A stretch of DNA of 45,398 bases, from contig JALTIG010000286.1 of assembly GCA_027004185.1 (NCBI GenBank), positions 1 through 45,398 of the forward strand, read 5' to 3'. Of this stretch, positions 20,288-28,913 are shown one piece after another. How positions within the stretch are numbered: position 1 is the stretch's first letter; the number at the start of each line of letters is the position of its first letter. A program made the translations under genes and the position numbers. The DNA comes from a bacterium. Lineage in GTDB: Bacteria; Desulfobacterota; S145-22. The notes under the pieces are model-generated. The model ran no database searches and was not told where the DNA came from. It saw only the letters and a list, made by a program, of their open reading frames with translations.

Positions 20288-20316
20288 AAAATATCAAATA
20301 TAAGTGTATATGTCAA
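20288..20316 (-). promoter_or_regulatory. candidate lexA-umuDC promoter with palindromic operator in spacer
   Basis: Minus strand TTGACA (20316-20311), 17-nt spacer containing ATATACACTTATAT (perfect 5+5 inverted repeat, 20298-20311), TATTTT (20293-20288), with ATG at 20280. Confidence 0.4.
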
Positions 20317-20412
20317 GTAAATTGTTCACAAAATCCCCATAACCACCATCTATACATAAGGCAGCGTGGATGAGAGAATTAACGATACTTGAAAAAGAAG
20401 TAAACATGGCGA

Positions 20413-20489
20413 TGGTGGCGGTGCAGGGACTTGAACCCCGGACACTACGGATATGAGCCGTATGCTCTAACCCGCTGAGCTACACCGCC
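20413..20489 (-). tRNA. tRNA-Met (CAT)
   Basis: GGCGGTGTAGCTCAGCGGGTTAGAGCATACGGCTCATATCCGTAGTGTCCGGGGTTCAAGTCCCTGCACCGCCACCA; complete cloverleaf, anticodon CAT, encoded CCA. Confidence 0.95.
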
Positions 20490-20747
20490 ACGATGTATTA
20501 TCCTTTACTTAAAACGGACATACTTGTCAAGACGTGATAGCCTTGTAAGATCCGAAATAAATAACAACCGATAAACAAGACACCGCCACATAAAAAGGAA
20601 ACTGTCGGAGTTGGTGAATCGAGCAAAGATAAACACATGTTAAATCTATAGCTGCTTGACAAGGAAGGAATCGCAATCTATTATTTAAACAAGTCAAATA
20701 GAATAAGAATAACTGAAAACCAATAACCCCAAAAAAGGAGAAAAGAT

Positions 20748-21395
20748 ATGTCAATGTTGGTTCAAGACTGGATGATAAGGGATGTTATCACTATTGACGC
20801 TCACGCCTCCGTCATCGATGCCGTTCATTTGTTAAAGGAAAAAAATATCGGTCGGCTTCCCGTTTTAAGGAACGGCAAGCTTGTTGGAATCGTAACCGAT
20901 AGGGACTTAAAGGATTTTACCCCCTCTAAGGCAACCACGCTTGATATCTATGAACTTCGTTATCTCCTCTCCAAGGCATCCGTAGAGGAAGCCATGACGC
21001 CTAATCCCGTAACAGTCCCTCCTGATCTTCCCATTGAAAACGTGGCTGCCATCATGCGTGATAAAAAAATAAGGGCGCTCCCTGTTGTGAACAAAGATGG
21101 AGAACTTGTTGGGATTATTACAGAAGCTGAAGTCTTTGAACTCCTGGTTTCTCTTTCAGGCGTGAGACAGGGAGGGATCAGGCTCTGCATGCCTATAGAA
21201 GATAAATCAGGAAGCGCTAAAGAAGTGGCAGACATAATGAGAAGATATGGGGCTAAGATTGAAGCCATTCTCATTAATTATAAAAACGTGGCTCCCGGTT
21301 ATCGAGATCTCATTATTCGTTTCAAGGGAGGGGATACCCAAGCCATCTTGAAGGAAGTTAAGGAAAAATACCCCAACGTACTGATTATCGAATAA
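20748..21395 (+). CDS. CBS-pair domain protein with C-terminal ACT-like domain
   Basis: Two CBS repeats ('DWMIRDVITIDAHASVIDAVHLLKEKNIGRLPVLRNGKLVGIVTDRDL', 'AMTPNPVTVPPDLPIENVAAIMRDKKIRALPVVNKDGELVGIITEAEV'). Confidence 0.88.
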   Translation: MSMLVQDWMIRDVITIDAHASVIDAVHLLKEKNIGRLPVLRNGKLVGIVTDRDLKDFTPSKATTLDIYELRYLLSKASVEEAMTPNPVTVPPDLPIENVAAIMRDKKIRALPVVNKDGELVGIITEAEVFELLVSLSGVRQGGIRLCMPIEDKSGSAKEVADIMRRYGAKIEAILINYKNVAPGYRDLIIRFKGGDTQAILKEVKEKYPNVLIIE

Positions 21396-21398
21396 TTT

Positions 21399-22775
21399 AT
21401 GCCCATCCCTGACTCTTTCCTTCAGCGTTTACAAGGGGTGGTGGGTCCAAAACGATTTTCAACCGGGATCTCCAACCTCACGCTTCATTCGAAAGATGAA
21501 TCCTTTCATGCCCCTCACCTCCCTGACGCTGTGGCCTGGCCCAAAAGCACGGGAGAGGTAAGTCAGCTTGTTCGCATCTGCAATGAGGGGAAAATTCCTG
21601 TCACACCTTGGGGAGCAGGTACAAGTCTTGAGGGAAACCCTATCCCAGTCAAGGGTGGTCTAGTGATTGATCTTCAGCAGATGAACAAAATCCTGGAAAT
21701 CCGGGAAGACGATCTCCAGGTCGATGTCCAAGCGGGTGTAGTTTTTAAAGACCTTAACAAAAAGCTCAAACAGTATGGACTCTTTTTTCCACCGGACCCT
21801 GGCGCTTCTGCCACCATCGGGGGGATGGTTGCCAACAATGCCAGTGGTATCCGGGCCATCAAGTACGGTGCCACGAAAGACTTAATACAGCAATTGACTG
21901 TGGTCCTTGCAGATGGGGAAATCATCCGCCCAGGGACCCTCTCCTTCAAAACCTCGTCAGGTCTAGACCTTTGCAGGCTGTTTGCCGGATCTGAGGGGAT
22001 CCTGGGAATTATTACGGAAATCACCCTCCGACTCACAGGGATCCCCCCCGAATTCTTATCCGCGGTAGTTTCATTTGCTACAGCTAAGGAGGCTTCTTCA
22101 ACCATCTCTCAAATTATACGAAGCGGGCTTTCCCCTGCTGCACTTGAGTTTATTGGGAAAGATGCTGTGCGCCTTATCAACAAATACACAGAGGAATTTA
22201 ACTTCCCGGAAGCTCCTCTCGTTTTTGTCGAATTTCATGGCACCAACAGAGAAGGAATGGCTGCTGACCTTGAATTGGTCCGAGAGATATGTGAAGAGAA
22301 TGGGGCTTCGCGTTTCGAAGCCGGCATTGGCCGACAAGCAAGGGCCAAACTTTGGGATGCCAGATATAATCTCCATGATTTCATCTTAAGAGAATACCCG
22401 GGGTTGGAACCTATGGCTATTGACACCGCGGTCCCTATCTCCAAACTTCCAAAGATCGTAGCCTTTGCGGAAGAGTTATGTAAAGAACGAGGGATTATCG
22501 GATATATATTCGGACACGCTGGAAGCGGTAACATCCATATGCCCATGATGGGCAATCCCAACGACAAAGCTACTTGGGCCGTCCTGGAGGAAATTAATCA
22601 TAAGCTGGTTGCGTTTGCCATTTCCCTCGGAGGAACAGCAACGGGGGAGCATGGTGTAGGGATAGGCAAGATGCAATACATGGAATTAGAACATGGGAAC
22701 AGTCTGAAAGTTATGAAAAAGATTAAAAAACTTCTCGATCCCCGGGGAATCCTGAACCCAGGTAAGATGTTTTGA
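21399..22775 (+). CDS. glcD: FAD-linked oxidase, glycolate/D-lactate dehydrogenase GlcD family
   Basis: 'PVTPWGAGTSLEGNPIPVKGGLVIDLQQMNKILEI', 'DPGASATIGGMVANNASG', 'GHAGSGNIHMPMM', 'GTATGEHGVGIGKMQYM', 'KLLDPRGILNPGKMF'. Confidence 0.9.
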   Translation: MPIPDSFLQRLQGVVGPKRFSTGISNLTLHSKDESFHAPHLPDAVAWPKSTGEVSQLVRICNEGKIPVTPWGAGTSLEGNPIPVKGGLVIDLQQMNKILEIREDDLQVDVQAGVVFKDLNKKLKQYGLFFPPDPGASATIGGMVANNASGIRAIKYGATKDLIQQLTVVLADGEIIRPGTLSFKTSSGLDLCRLFAGSEGILGIITEITLRLTGIPPEFLSAVVSFATAKEASSTISQIIRSGLSPAALEFIGKDAVRLINKYTEEFNFPEAPLVFVEFHGTNREGMAADLELVREICEENGASRFEAGIGRQARAKLWDARYNLHDFILREYPGLEPMAIDTAVPISKLPKIVAFAEELCKERGIIGYIFGHAGSGNIHMPMMGNPNDKATWAVLEEINHKLVAFAISLGGTATGEHGVGIGKMQYMELEHGNSLKVMKKIKKLLDPRGILNPGKMF

Positions 22776-22821
22776 TTAACGTATCCCATCCCTTTTAAAC
22801 ATTTCCCAAATCCTTTATTTC

Positions 22822-22850
22822 TTGACAATTCACACCCGATTCGTTAGGGA
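22822..22850 (+). promoter_or_regulatory. candidate sigma70-type promoter for the fwdB-like/FeS/fwdA-like set
   Basis: TTGACA (22822-22827), 17-nt spacer, TAGGGA (22845-22850); AGGAGAG RBS before ATG 22881. Confidence 0.4.
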
Positions 22851-22880
22851 TGAAACACAACGATCAGGAGAGAGATAAGC

Positions 22881-24203
22881 ATGCCCGATGAATCTATTAT
22901 TAAGGAAAAGGACCGCTTTCACGAAGCGGAAGGAATTCCTTATGATTCCGCTGTATGTCCAGGATGCGGTTGCCTCTGCGAAGATATCGATTTAACCTTG
23001 AATAATGATCAAATCATCCAGACCTTCCACGTGTGTTCATGGGGCCTTTCAAAATTTCATCTCGGACATCGTTTTTTAAGGGAACCCAAACATGCCAAAC
23101 TTGTCTTTCCCACAAGAAAAGAGGCTTCGGGAAGGCCTCTTCCTATTTCCTACGAAGAAGCCTACGAAACCACCGCTTCCATTCTTCATGATGCCATGCG
23201 GGTAGTTTTCTTCGGTTTATGCCAAACCACTTTCGACGCCCAAATGGAGGCCATCACTCTAGTGAATCATTTGAACGCGGACCTTTATCCTTCTGAAGGG
23301 ATGCTACTAACCCCATATTTCAAGGCATTGAAAACTCAGACCACTGGAATGGCAACCCTTGAAGAAATCCGACAGCTTGCCACAACCCTTATATTCTGGG
23401 GGGTTAATCCTCTCCATAGCTGTCCCCGCCTGGTGGCCCGATACGCCGTATTTGTCGGGGGTATTAACGCGCCTGAACGACATATGGGCCGTAAGGTTTT
23501 CTATATTGATCCTTACGAAAACGACACAGGATCCTTTTCACAACACATTCCTGTAACTCCCGAGAATGAACTAAACATGGCCAACAAACTCACTGAGATC
23601 ATCGAAGAAGGTAGCTTTTCTATCCCAACAGAGCTGAATCTGCTCGTCCAAAGCATCGAGACAAGCCCATTCGTGGGGCTTTTTGTTGGCAGAGGGATCG
23701 CATATTCTCACACTCCGCAGGAACTTATGGAAACCCTTTTTAAGCTGAGAAACGCTATCAACAAAAAAACCCCATGCGTGCTCCTTCCCGTCATTTCTGA
23801 CTTTAACGCCTTGGGTCTCTATTTTTCAATGATCCAAAATGGAATCGATCCCTCAACCTCCCCATACATTAAGGGAGACCTTTTGTCCTACCATCCGAAA
23901 AGAGGAGATGCTATTATTTGTATAGGATCAGACCCCTTCTGGTTCCTTAAGGAAGAACAGATCACAGCCATTAAATCCCTTGATATCCCTATAGTAGCCA
24001 TTTCCTCCCTTCAGAACCAGACAACCCATGCTGCCACCATCGTTATCCCCGTAGCCCTTACAGGAGTCGAAACCGAAGGGTTAGCGTTCCGTATGGATGG
24101 AATCCCTATCTACATGAGAAAGGTTCTACCTACCGCACAACCAACTGATCTAAATGCCTTGAAAGCCATTAAGGAAAGGATTGGGGGAAAAGCAAATGGC
24201 TGA
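22881..24203 (+). CDS. FwdB/FmdB-like (formylmethanofuran dehydrogenase subunit B) homologue lacking the W/Mo-ligand Cys
   Basis: N-terminal 4Fe-4S 'VCPGCGCLCEDIDLTLNNDQIIQTFHVCSWG'; 'FWGVNPLHSCPRLVARYAVFVGGI...GRKVFYIDP' matches FwdB 'YWGCNPLHAHPRHMSRYSVF'. The region aligned to FwdB 'VCHGPS' reads 'LYPSEGMLLTP'. Confidence 0.8.
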   Translation: MPDESIIKEKDRFHEAEGIPYDSAVCPGCGCLCEDIDLTLNNDQIIQTFHVCSWGLSKFHLGHRFLREPKHAKLVFPTRKEASGRPLPISYEEAYETTASILHDAMRVVFFGLCQTTFDAQMEAITLVNHLNADLYPSEGMLLTPYFKALKTQTTGMATLEEIRQLATTLIFWGVNPLHSCPRLVARYAVFVGGINAPERHMGRKVFYIDPYENDTGSFSQHIPVTPENELNMANKLTEIIEEGSFSIPTELNLLVQSIETSPFVGLFVGRGIAYSHTPQELMETLFKLRNAINKKTPCVLLPVISDFNALGLYFSMIQNGIDPSTSPYIKGDLLSYHPKRGDAIICIGSDPFWFLKEEQITAIKSLDIPIVAISSLQNQTTHAATIVIPVALTGVETEGLAFRMDGIPIYMRKVLPTAQPTDLNALKAIKERIGGKANG

Positions 24204-24660
24204 GATGAAGGTTCTTGATATCTATCGCCTGCTCCCTCGCACCAATTGCAGAAAATGCGGCATGGTTTGTATGGCCTTCGCCTCGGCACTCCTGACGGGC
24301 AAGGCCAAACCTGAAGATTGCCCCCCCCTGGTTGAGGATGAAAAATATGCCGAAGCCTACCAAAAGCTTCAGGAGGCCTTCGGTAAAACAGGTGAACGAG
24401 AGGCAACTGGCCTGAGTATCGACCGGAATAAATGCGACGGGTGTGGCATTTGTGCCGCAGTCTGCGAAATCAGCCTTGAAAAGAGCCAGGAACTCACCAA
24501 TGGGAAAGGTTCCCGCCGCTTTGAATCACCCGTCATTATTATTGTGAATGGAGTTATCACTATTAAAAATCCGGACGCGTGTAGAAGAGTTGTCCCTGAT
24601 GCTCCTACCTGTAATGCTTGCGTAGACCTCTGTCCTTCAAAAGCCCTGACATTTCTCTAA
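24196..24660 (+). CDS. Fe-S protein: AcsC/RnfB-type 4Fe-4S domain plus ferredoxin domain
   Basis: 'LLPRTNCRKCGMVCMAFASALLTGKAKPEDCPPL' (CxxCGxxCxxFA...C) then 'DRNKCDGCGICAAVC...ACRRVVPDAPTCNACVDLCPSKAL'. Overlaps the fwdB-like stop by 8 nt. Confidence 0.85.
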   Translation: MAEMKVLDIYRLLPRTNCRKCGMVCMAFASALLTGKAKPEDCPPLVEDEKYAEAYQKLQEAFGKTGEREATGLSIDRNKCDGCGICAAVCEISLEKSQELTNGKGSRRFESPVIIIVNGVITIKNPDACRRVVPDAPTCNACVDLCPSKALTFL

Positions 24661-24672
24661 GGATCGATACCC

Positions 24673-26043
24673 ATGAGACTTCTCATCAAGAATGCTACGA
24701 TCTTTGACCCATTAAACGGGATACAGGGTCAACCTGGTAACCTTTATATCCGTAACGGGCGCATGTCAAAACCCTTTAAAAATCCGGATCAGGTAATCGA
24801 TGCCACCGGTCTTTGGGCACTTCCTGGAGGGATCGATGCTGGAAGCGCTTTCACCTCCTATGGCATATCTCTTTACGGTTTCCAGCAAGGGTTATCCATC
24901 TACCCGGCATCCCTTAGTGCCTCCTATGCCCTCATGGGATACACGCACCTTCATGAATCCATGATGTTTCCAACAACAGCTCTGGAGACTCACCGCTTTC
25001 TCACCGCTCTCCCCTACCAGGACGGCTCAGCATCCCTATGCCTGTCATTACGAGAATTTGGATCCCTGATAGGGTCTGATACCCCTCCTGAATGGACTGT
25101 TCTTTTCCTCGATCTATGCGCCCAGCGTTTTCACGCCCTAAACATTCACCTTTTAGAAACAAGCGTTCACTTCAGGGAAAGCGCTCTTTCCCGTTTTAAT
25201 ATCCAGGCAAGTAAGGTCCTCCGTTATATCGAGAGGTTACCCCTAAACCTTCCCTTTCTTATCGAGACAACATCGCGACTCTTGGATGAGGAACTTCCGG
25301 GAACACCAAACCTCTATTATAGCCATATCGGCCAGGCCATCGACGGTAAATACGCCTATAAGCAAATAATCACCCATATGACTTCAAAAGGGATGTCCGG
25401 TGACCTTGGCCTTATCCCACCCTTCCCACATCACCAGCTCCAGATAACGTCTGAGTTAACCGAAGGGGAGCACCTGGTAGCCCATATAGGGCTCCACGCA
25501 CCCCTGAAATACCTGAAGGTCTCACCACCCGCGTCACAAATTCCCCTTATACTAAATTTCGCCACTCACCCAGAGTTCAAAAAAAACCTGGCCTTCTCCA
25601 CACTTTGCCTTGGGTCTCAGGCAATCGACTGCTATCCAGTACTGTTTCAACAACTCTTTGAAAACGATCACTCATTTACGGTAGAAGATTTTGTTTACCA
25701 GACTCGTCTCGTGCCCGCTTCTTTATTGGGCCTAAAAGATAAGGGACATCTGGGAATTGGTGCCATCGGGGACGTGGCCCTTTACGACCCGAATAAAGGC
25801 CAATCTCCAGGAGAAGTTCTCAGTCACTGCCACACTCTGATCAAAGGAGGTACTCCTGTAATAGAAGAGGGGGTTTTCGCCCATGCCCCAGAACACCCTG
25901 AGACACAAACCTATTTCCGAAGCCATTCTCCCACTGAAAAAGGTTTCGCAATATTTACCACCTATTTCAGGGCATACCCCAGACTTGAGCATCTTCATGT
26001 GCCAGAAACGATGGGGGTTTGGAAATCCATTCCTATTGAATAG
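24673..26043 (+). CDS. FwdA/FmdA/FhcA-like amidohydrolase-fold homologue, predicted catalytically inactive
   Basis: 'LLIKNATIFDPLNGIQGQPGNLYIRNGRM', 'VIDATGLWALPGGID', 'ALMGYTHLHESMMFP', 'TRLVPASLLGLKDKGHLGIGAIGDVALYDP' match FwdA/FhcA. Metal-ligand motifs are substituted (see findings). Confidence 0.8.
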   Translation: MRLLIKNATIFDPLNGIQGQPGNLYIRNGRMSKPFKNPDQVIDATGLWALPGGIDAGSAFTSYGISLYGFQQGLSIYPASLSASYALMGYTHLHESMMFPTTALETHRFLTALPYQDGSASLCLSLREFGSLIGSDTPPEWTVLFLDLCAQRFHALNIHLLETSVHFRESALSRFNIQASKVLRYIERLPLNLPFLIETTSRLLDEELPGTPNLYYSHIGQAIDGKYAYKQIITHMTSKGMSGDLGLIPPFPHHQLQITSELTEGEHLVAHIGLHAPLKYLKVSPPASQIPLILNFATHPEFKKNLAFSTLCLGSQAIDCYPVLFQQLFENDHSFTVEDFVYQTRLVPASLLGLKDKGHLGIGAIGDVALYDPNKGQSPGEVLSHCHTLIKGGTPVIEEGVFAHAPEHPETQTYFRSHSPTEKGFAIFTTYFRAYPRLEHLHVPETMGVWKSIPIE

Positions 26044-26104
26044 CCTACGTGCTCACCTCCCAAAAACAGGGAAACAATGAATATCTCTGTTCACAGGAGT
26101 AAAC

Positions 26105-26779
26105 TTACATTGACAAGGGCAACTCTTCATCAGCAATGACCACTTGTGCATTCCCCCTTTTTGCCCACCAGACCCCAAGATAAACAAATGGGGTATCCAA
26201 AATTGCAAAGACAAACTTGAAAAGATACTGCCCTCCAATCAAACGGAGACAGTCCGAAAAACCATATACACCGTAAAAGGCAATCATGATAAAAAGAACT
26301 GTATCTATGAGTTGCGAAGTCATGGTAGCAAGGTTGTTGCGAATCCAGAGGTAACGTGCATTTGTTACGTTTCTCCAGAAATGAAACAACGCAACATCAC
26401 ATGTCTGGCTTGCAAGATACGCGGTTAAGGAGGCAAGGATAATTCGTGTAGAGGCACTAAAAACCGTCTTAAAGGCCTGCTGGTGTCTATAAAACCGTGC
26501 GGGTGGAAGCCAAATGGCCACTTTCGTGATAAAAAGCAACAACAGCATCATGACAAGGCCAAGCCAAACCACATGCTTGGAAAACCTCTTTCCAAAGACC
26601 TCCGAAACCACGTCGGTAACCATGAAGGTAACTGGATAGACAATGATTCCGGCAGGGGCAGAAAAACCAAATAGGGTAATAATCTTTGAGGAAATTACAT
26701 TGGCTGCCGCGAGAGCAAGGACAAACATTGCCGCCAGAACAGCATATTTATCTTCCCTTGACAGATGCATCGCCATCAC
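26105..26779 (-). CDS. yhhQ: YhhQ/VUT-family queuosine precursor transporter
   Basis: 'LALAAANVISSKIITLFGFSAPAGIIVYPVTFMVTDVVSEVFGKRFS', 'SQTCDVALFHFWR...LWIRNNLATMTSQLIDTVLFI'. Confidence 0.9.
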   Translation of the reverse strand: MMAMHLSREDKYAVLAAMFVLALAAANVISSKIITLFGFSAPAGIIVYPVTFMVTDVVSEVFGKRFSKHVVWLGLVMMLLLLFITKVAIWLPPARFYRHQQAFKTVFSASTRIILASLTAYLASQTCDVALFHFWRNVTNARYLWIRNNLATMTSQLIDTVLFIMIAFYGVYGFSDCLRLIGGQYLFKFVFAILDTPFVYLGVWWAKRGNAQVVIADEELPLSM

Positions 26780-26783
26780 CCGT

Positions 26784-27212
26784 TTATGATTTCAAAGGGG
26801 AATATAAAAGCTCATCAAGCACTAATTCAGAGGCGCTTGCCTTTTCACAATAGGATTTAATGCCACCCCGCAGATGGTACTCCAGGGTAACCTTAAGGTA
26901 TCGGGGTTCAAGAAGTTCCATCAGGTCTCGGTAAATACGAATCAGGGCATTCTCCTGGTAAATCCCGACCTGGCGGAAAGAAACGATATAATATTTCAGA
27001 GACTTCAATTCCAACAGTTTTTGATTGGGAACATAGTGAATGGAAAGACGCCCATAATCTGGAAGACCGGAGAAGGGACAGACGGCAGAAAACTCATCCG
27101 TTGTATAGGTAACGAGTTGGCGCTCTCCATTGTATGGAAGCGACTCCAGCCACTCCTCCTTAATCGAACTTTCAGATTCCCAAGCAATGACACGCCCTTC
27201 TGCTTTAGGCAT
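26784..27212 (-). CDS. queF: NADPH-dependent 7-cyano-7-deazaguanine reductase QueF
   Basis: 'YTTDEFSAVCPFSGLPDYGRLSIHYVPNQKLLELKSLKYYIVSFR' with catalytic Cys and the QueF signature. Confidence 0.93.
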   Translation of the reverse strand: MPKAEGRVIAWESESSIKEEWLESLPYNGERQLVTYTTDEFSAVCPFSGLPDYGRLSIHYVPNQKLLELKSLKYYIVSFRQVGIYQENALIRIYRDLMELLEPRYLKVTLEYHLRGGIKSYCEKASASELVLDELLYSPLKS

Positions 27213-27343
27213 CTCTTTTTCCTCCTGATCGGCTCTTGATTCAGCGTTACGTTACCTGACATTACCCTCTCTGTCAATGTTCAAGAATCCATAATTCTAT
27301 ATGATTTGTTGACATAATCCGACATTTCAAGTAGAGAGGAAAT

Positions 27344-28909
27344 GTGACCACATCCGAGCACCGAAAGATTTTACGCGCCACGTTCGTTGTGGGAAGTGGA
27401 ACCTTCATCAGCCGCGTCTTTGGATACATCCGAGACATGGTTATGGCCTCTTTTTTCGGCACCGGTATGGCAGCGGACGCGTTTTTTGTGGCCTTTCGCC
27501 TTCCGAACCTCTTACGGCGACTGATTGGCGAAGGATCCATGACTGTCTCTTTTATCCCCGTCTTCACAGATTATGTCAAGAAGGGCAACAAAAGGGACGT
27601 AGAAGGATTCCTCACAAGCTGTTTCTCCCTTCTTATCTGCCTTCTTGCCATGCTTGCGGCGTTAGGCGTTCTCTTGGCACCTTGGCTTGTTAGGATGATT
27701 GCACCTGGGTTCATAAAATTTCCGGTAAAATTCTCCCTTACAGTTTCCTTAACTCGGATGGTTTTCCCCTATATCTTTTTCATCAGCCTGGTTGCCTTTA
27801 GCATGGGGGTCCTCAATACGTACCGTATATTCTTCCCTCCAGCCTTCTCCCCTGTGCTTCTGAACGTTTCCATGATTGGAAGCGTTCTTCTATTATATCA
27901 TTTCTTTCACCCCCCGATTAACGCCCTGGCTATTGGGGTCCTCATCGGTGGAATCCTTCAGCTTCTCTTTCAAATCCCTTTCTTGGTCAGACAGGGATTC
28001 CCCTTTCGATTTACTTGGAACCCACACCACCCGGGACTCAGAAAGGTGGTAGCCTTGATGGGACCTTCCATCCTCGGAATTGCTGTCTATCAGATTACCG
28101 TTTTCATTAACACCCTCTTGGCATCGTTCCTTCCTTCCGGAAGCGTTTCCTACCTCTATTACGCAGACAGGCTCATGCAGTTTCCTTTGGGAATCTTTGC
28201 CATCGCCATGGGAACGGCTGCGCTTCCGAGTTTCTCTTCACTTTCCGCAGAAGATACAGGACCGCTTGGTGAGGCCATCGGATTTACCCTACGAATGATC
28301 CTGATGATCTCCATCCCAGCATCTGTAGGGCTTATATCGCTCCGAGAACCAATCGTCGGCGTGCTCTTTCAACGTGGGGCATTTACCGCCCTTTCCCGCC
28401 ATGCAACGGCGCAGGCCCTTTTAGGGTATGCCGTGGGACTGTTTGCTGTTTCAGGAGTACGGATCATCGTACCAGGCTTCTACGCCTTAAAGGATGCCAA
28501 AACACCTGTGCGCGTGGCCATCATCGCCCTGGCTGCCAATGTCTTCTTCGGCATTATCCTAATGTTCCCCCTGAAACACCTGGGGTTAGCCCTGGCCACA
28601 TCACTCTCTTCGGTCCTTAACCTTTTCCTTCTGACGGCAATCCTGAGCAAGCGGCTCCATACTTTTCAATGGCGAACCTTGGCAAAAAGTCTGGCGGAAA
28701 TCCTGGTGGCATCCGGGGGCATGGGCCTCTTTCTCTTTATGTTCCAGTACTACCTGCCTGTTATGGGCACACGCGCTTTTCTCACGCGCATCACACGACT
28801 TCTCATGGCCCTCTTCTCAGGAGGCGCGCTTTATCTCTTCTTTATGCGAGCCCTAAGAAACCCTGAACTGACATATATGGTGCAGGCCGTAAAGAAAAGG
28901 AGGAAATAA
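27344..28909 (+). CDS. murJ: Lipid II flippase MurJ/MviN
   Basis: 'SRVFGYIRDMVMASFFGTGMAADAFFVAFRLPNLLRRLIGEGSMTVSFIPVFTDY'. GTG start with RBS AGAGGA. Confidence 0.95.
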   Translation: MTTSEHRKILRATFVVGSGTFISRVFGYIRDMVMASFFGTGMAADAFFVAFRLPNLLRRLIGEGSMTVSFIPVFTDYVKKGNKRDVEGFLTSCFSLLICLLAMLAALGVLLAPWLVRMIAPGFIKFPVKFSLTVSLTRMVFPYIFFISLVAFSMGVLNTYRIFFPPAFSPVLLNVSMIGSVLLLYHFFHPPINALAIGVLIGGILQLLFQIPFLVRQGFPFRFTWNPHHPGLRKVVALMGPSILGIAVYQITVFINTLLASFLPSGSVSYLYYADRLMQFPLGIFAIAMGTAALPSFSSLSAEDTGPLGEAIGFTLRMILMISIPASVGLISLREPIVGVLFQRGAFTALSRHATAQALLGYAVGLFAVSGVRIIVPGFYALKDAKTPVRVAIIALAANVFFGIILMFPLKHLGLALATSLSSVLNLFLLTAILSKRLHTFQWRTLAKSLAEILVASGGMGLFLFMFQYYLPVMGTRAFLTRITRLLMALFSGGALYLFFMRALRNPELTYMVQAVKKRRK

Positions 28910-28913
28910 ACAA

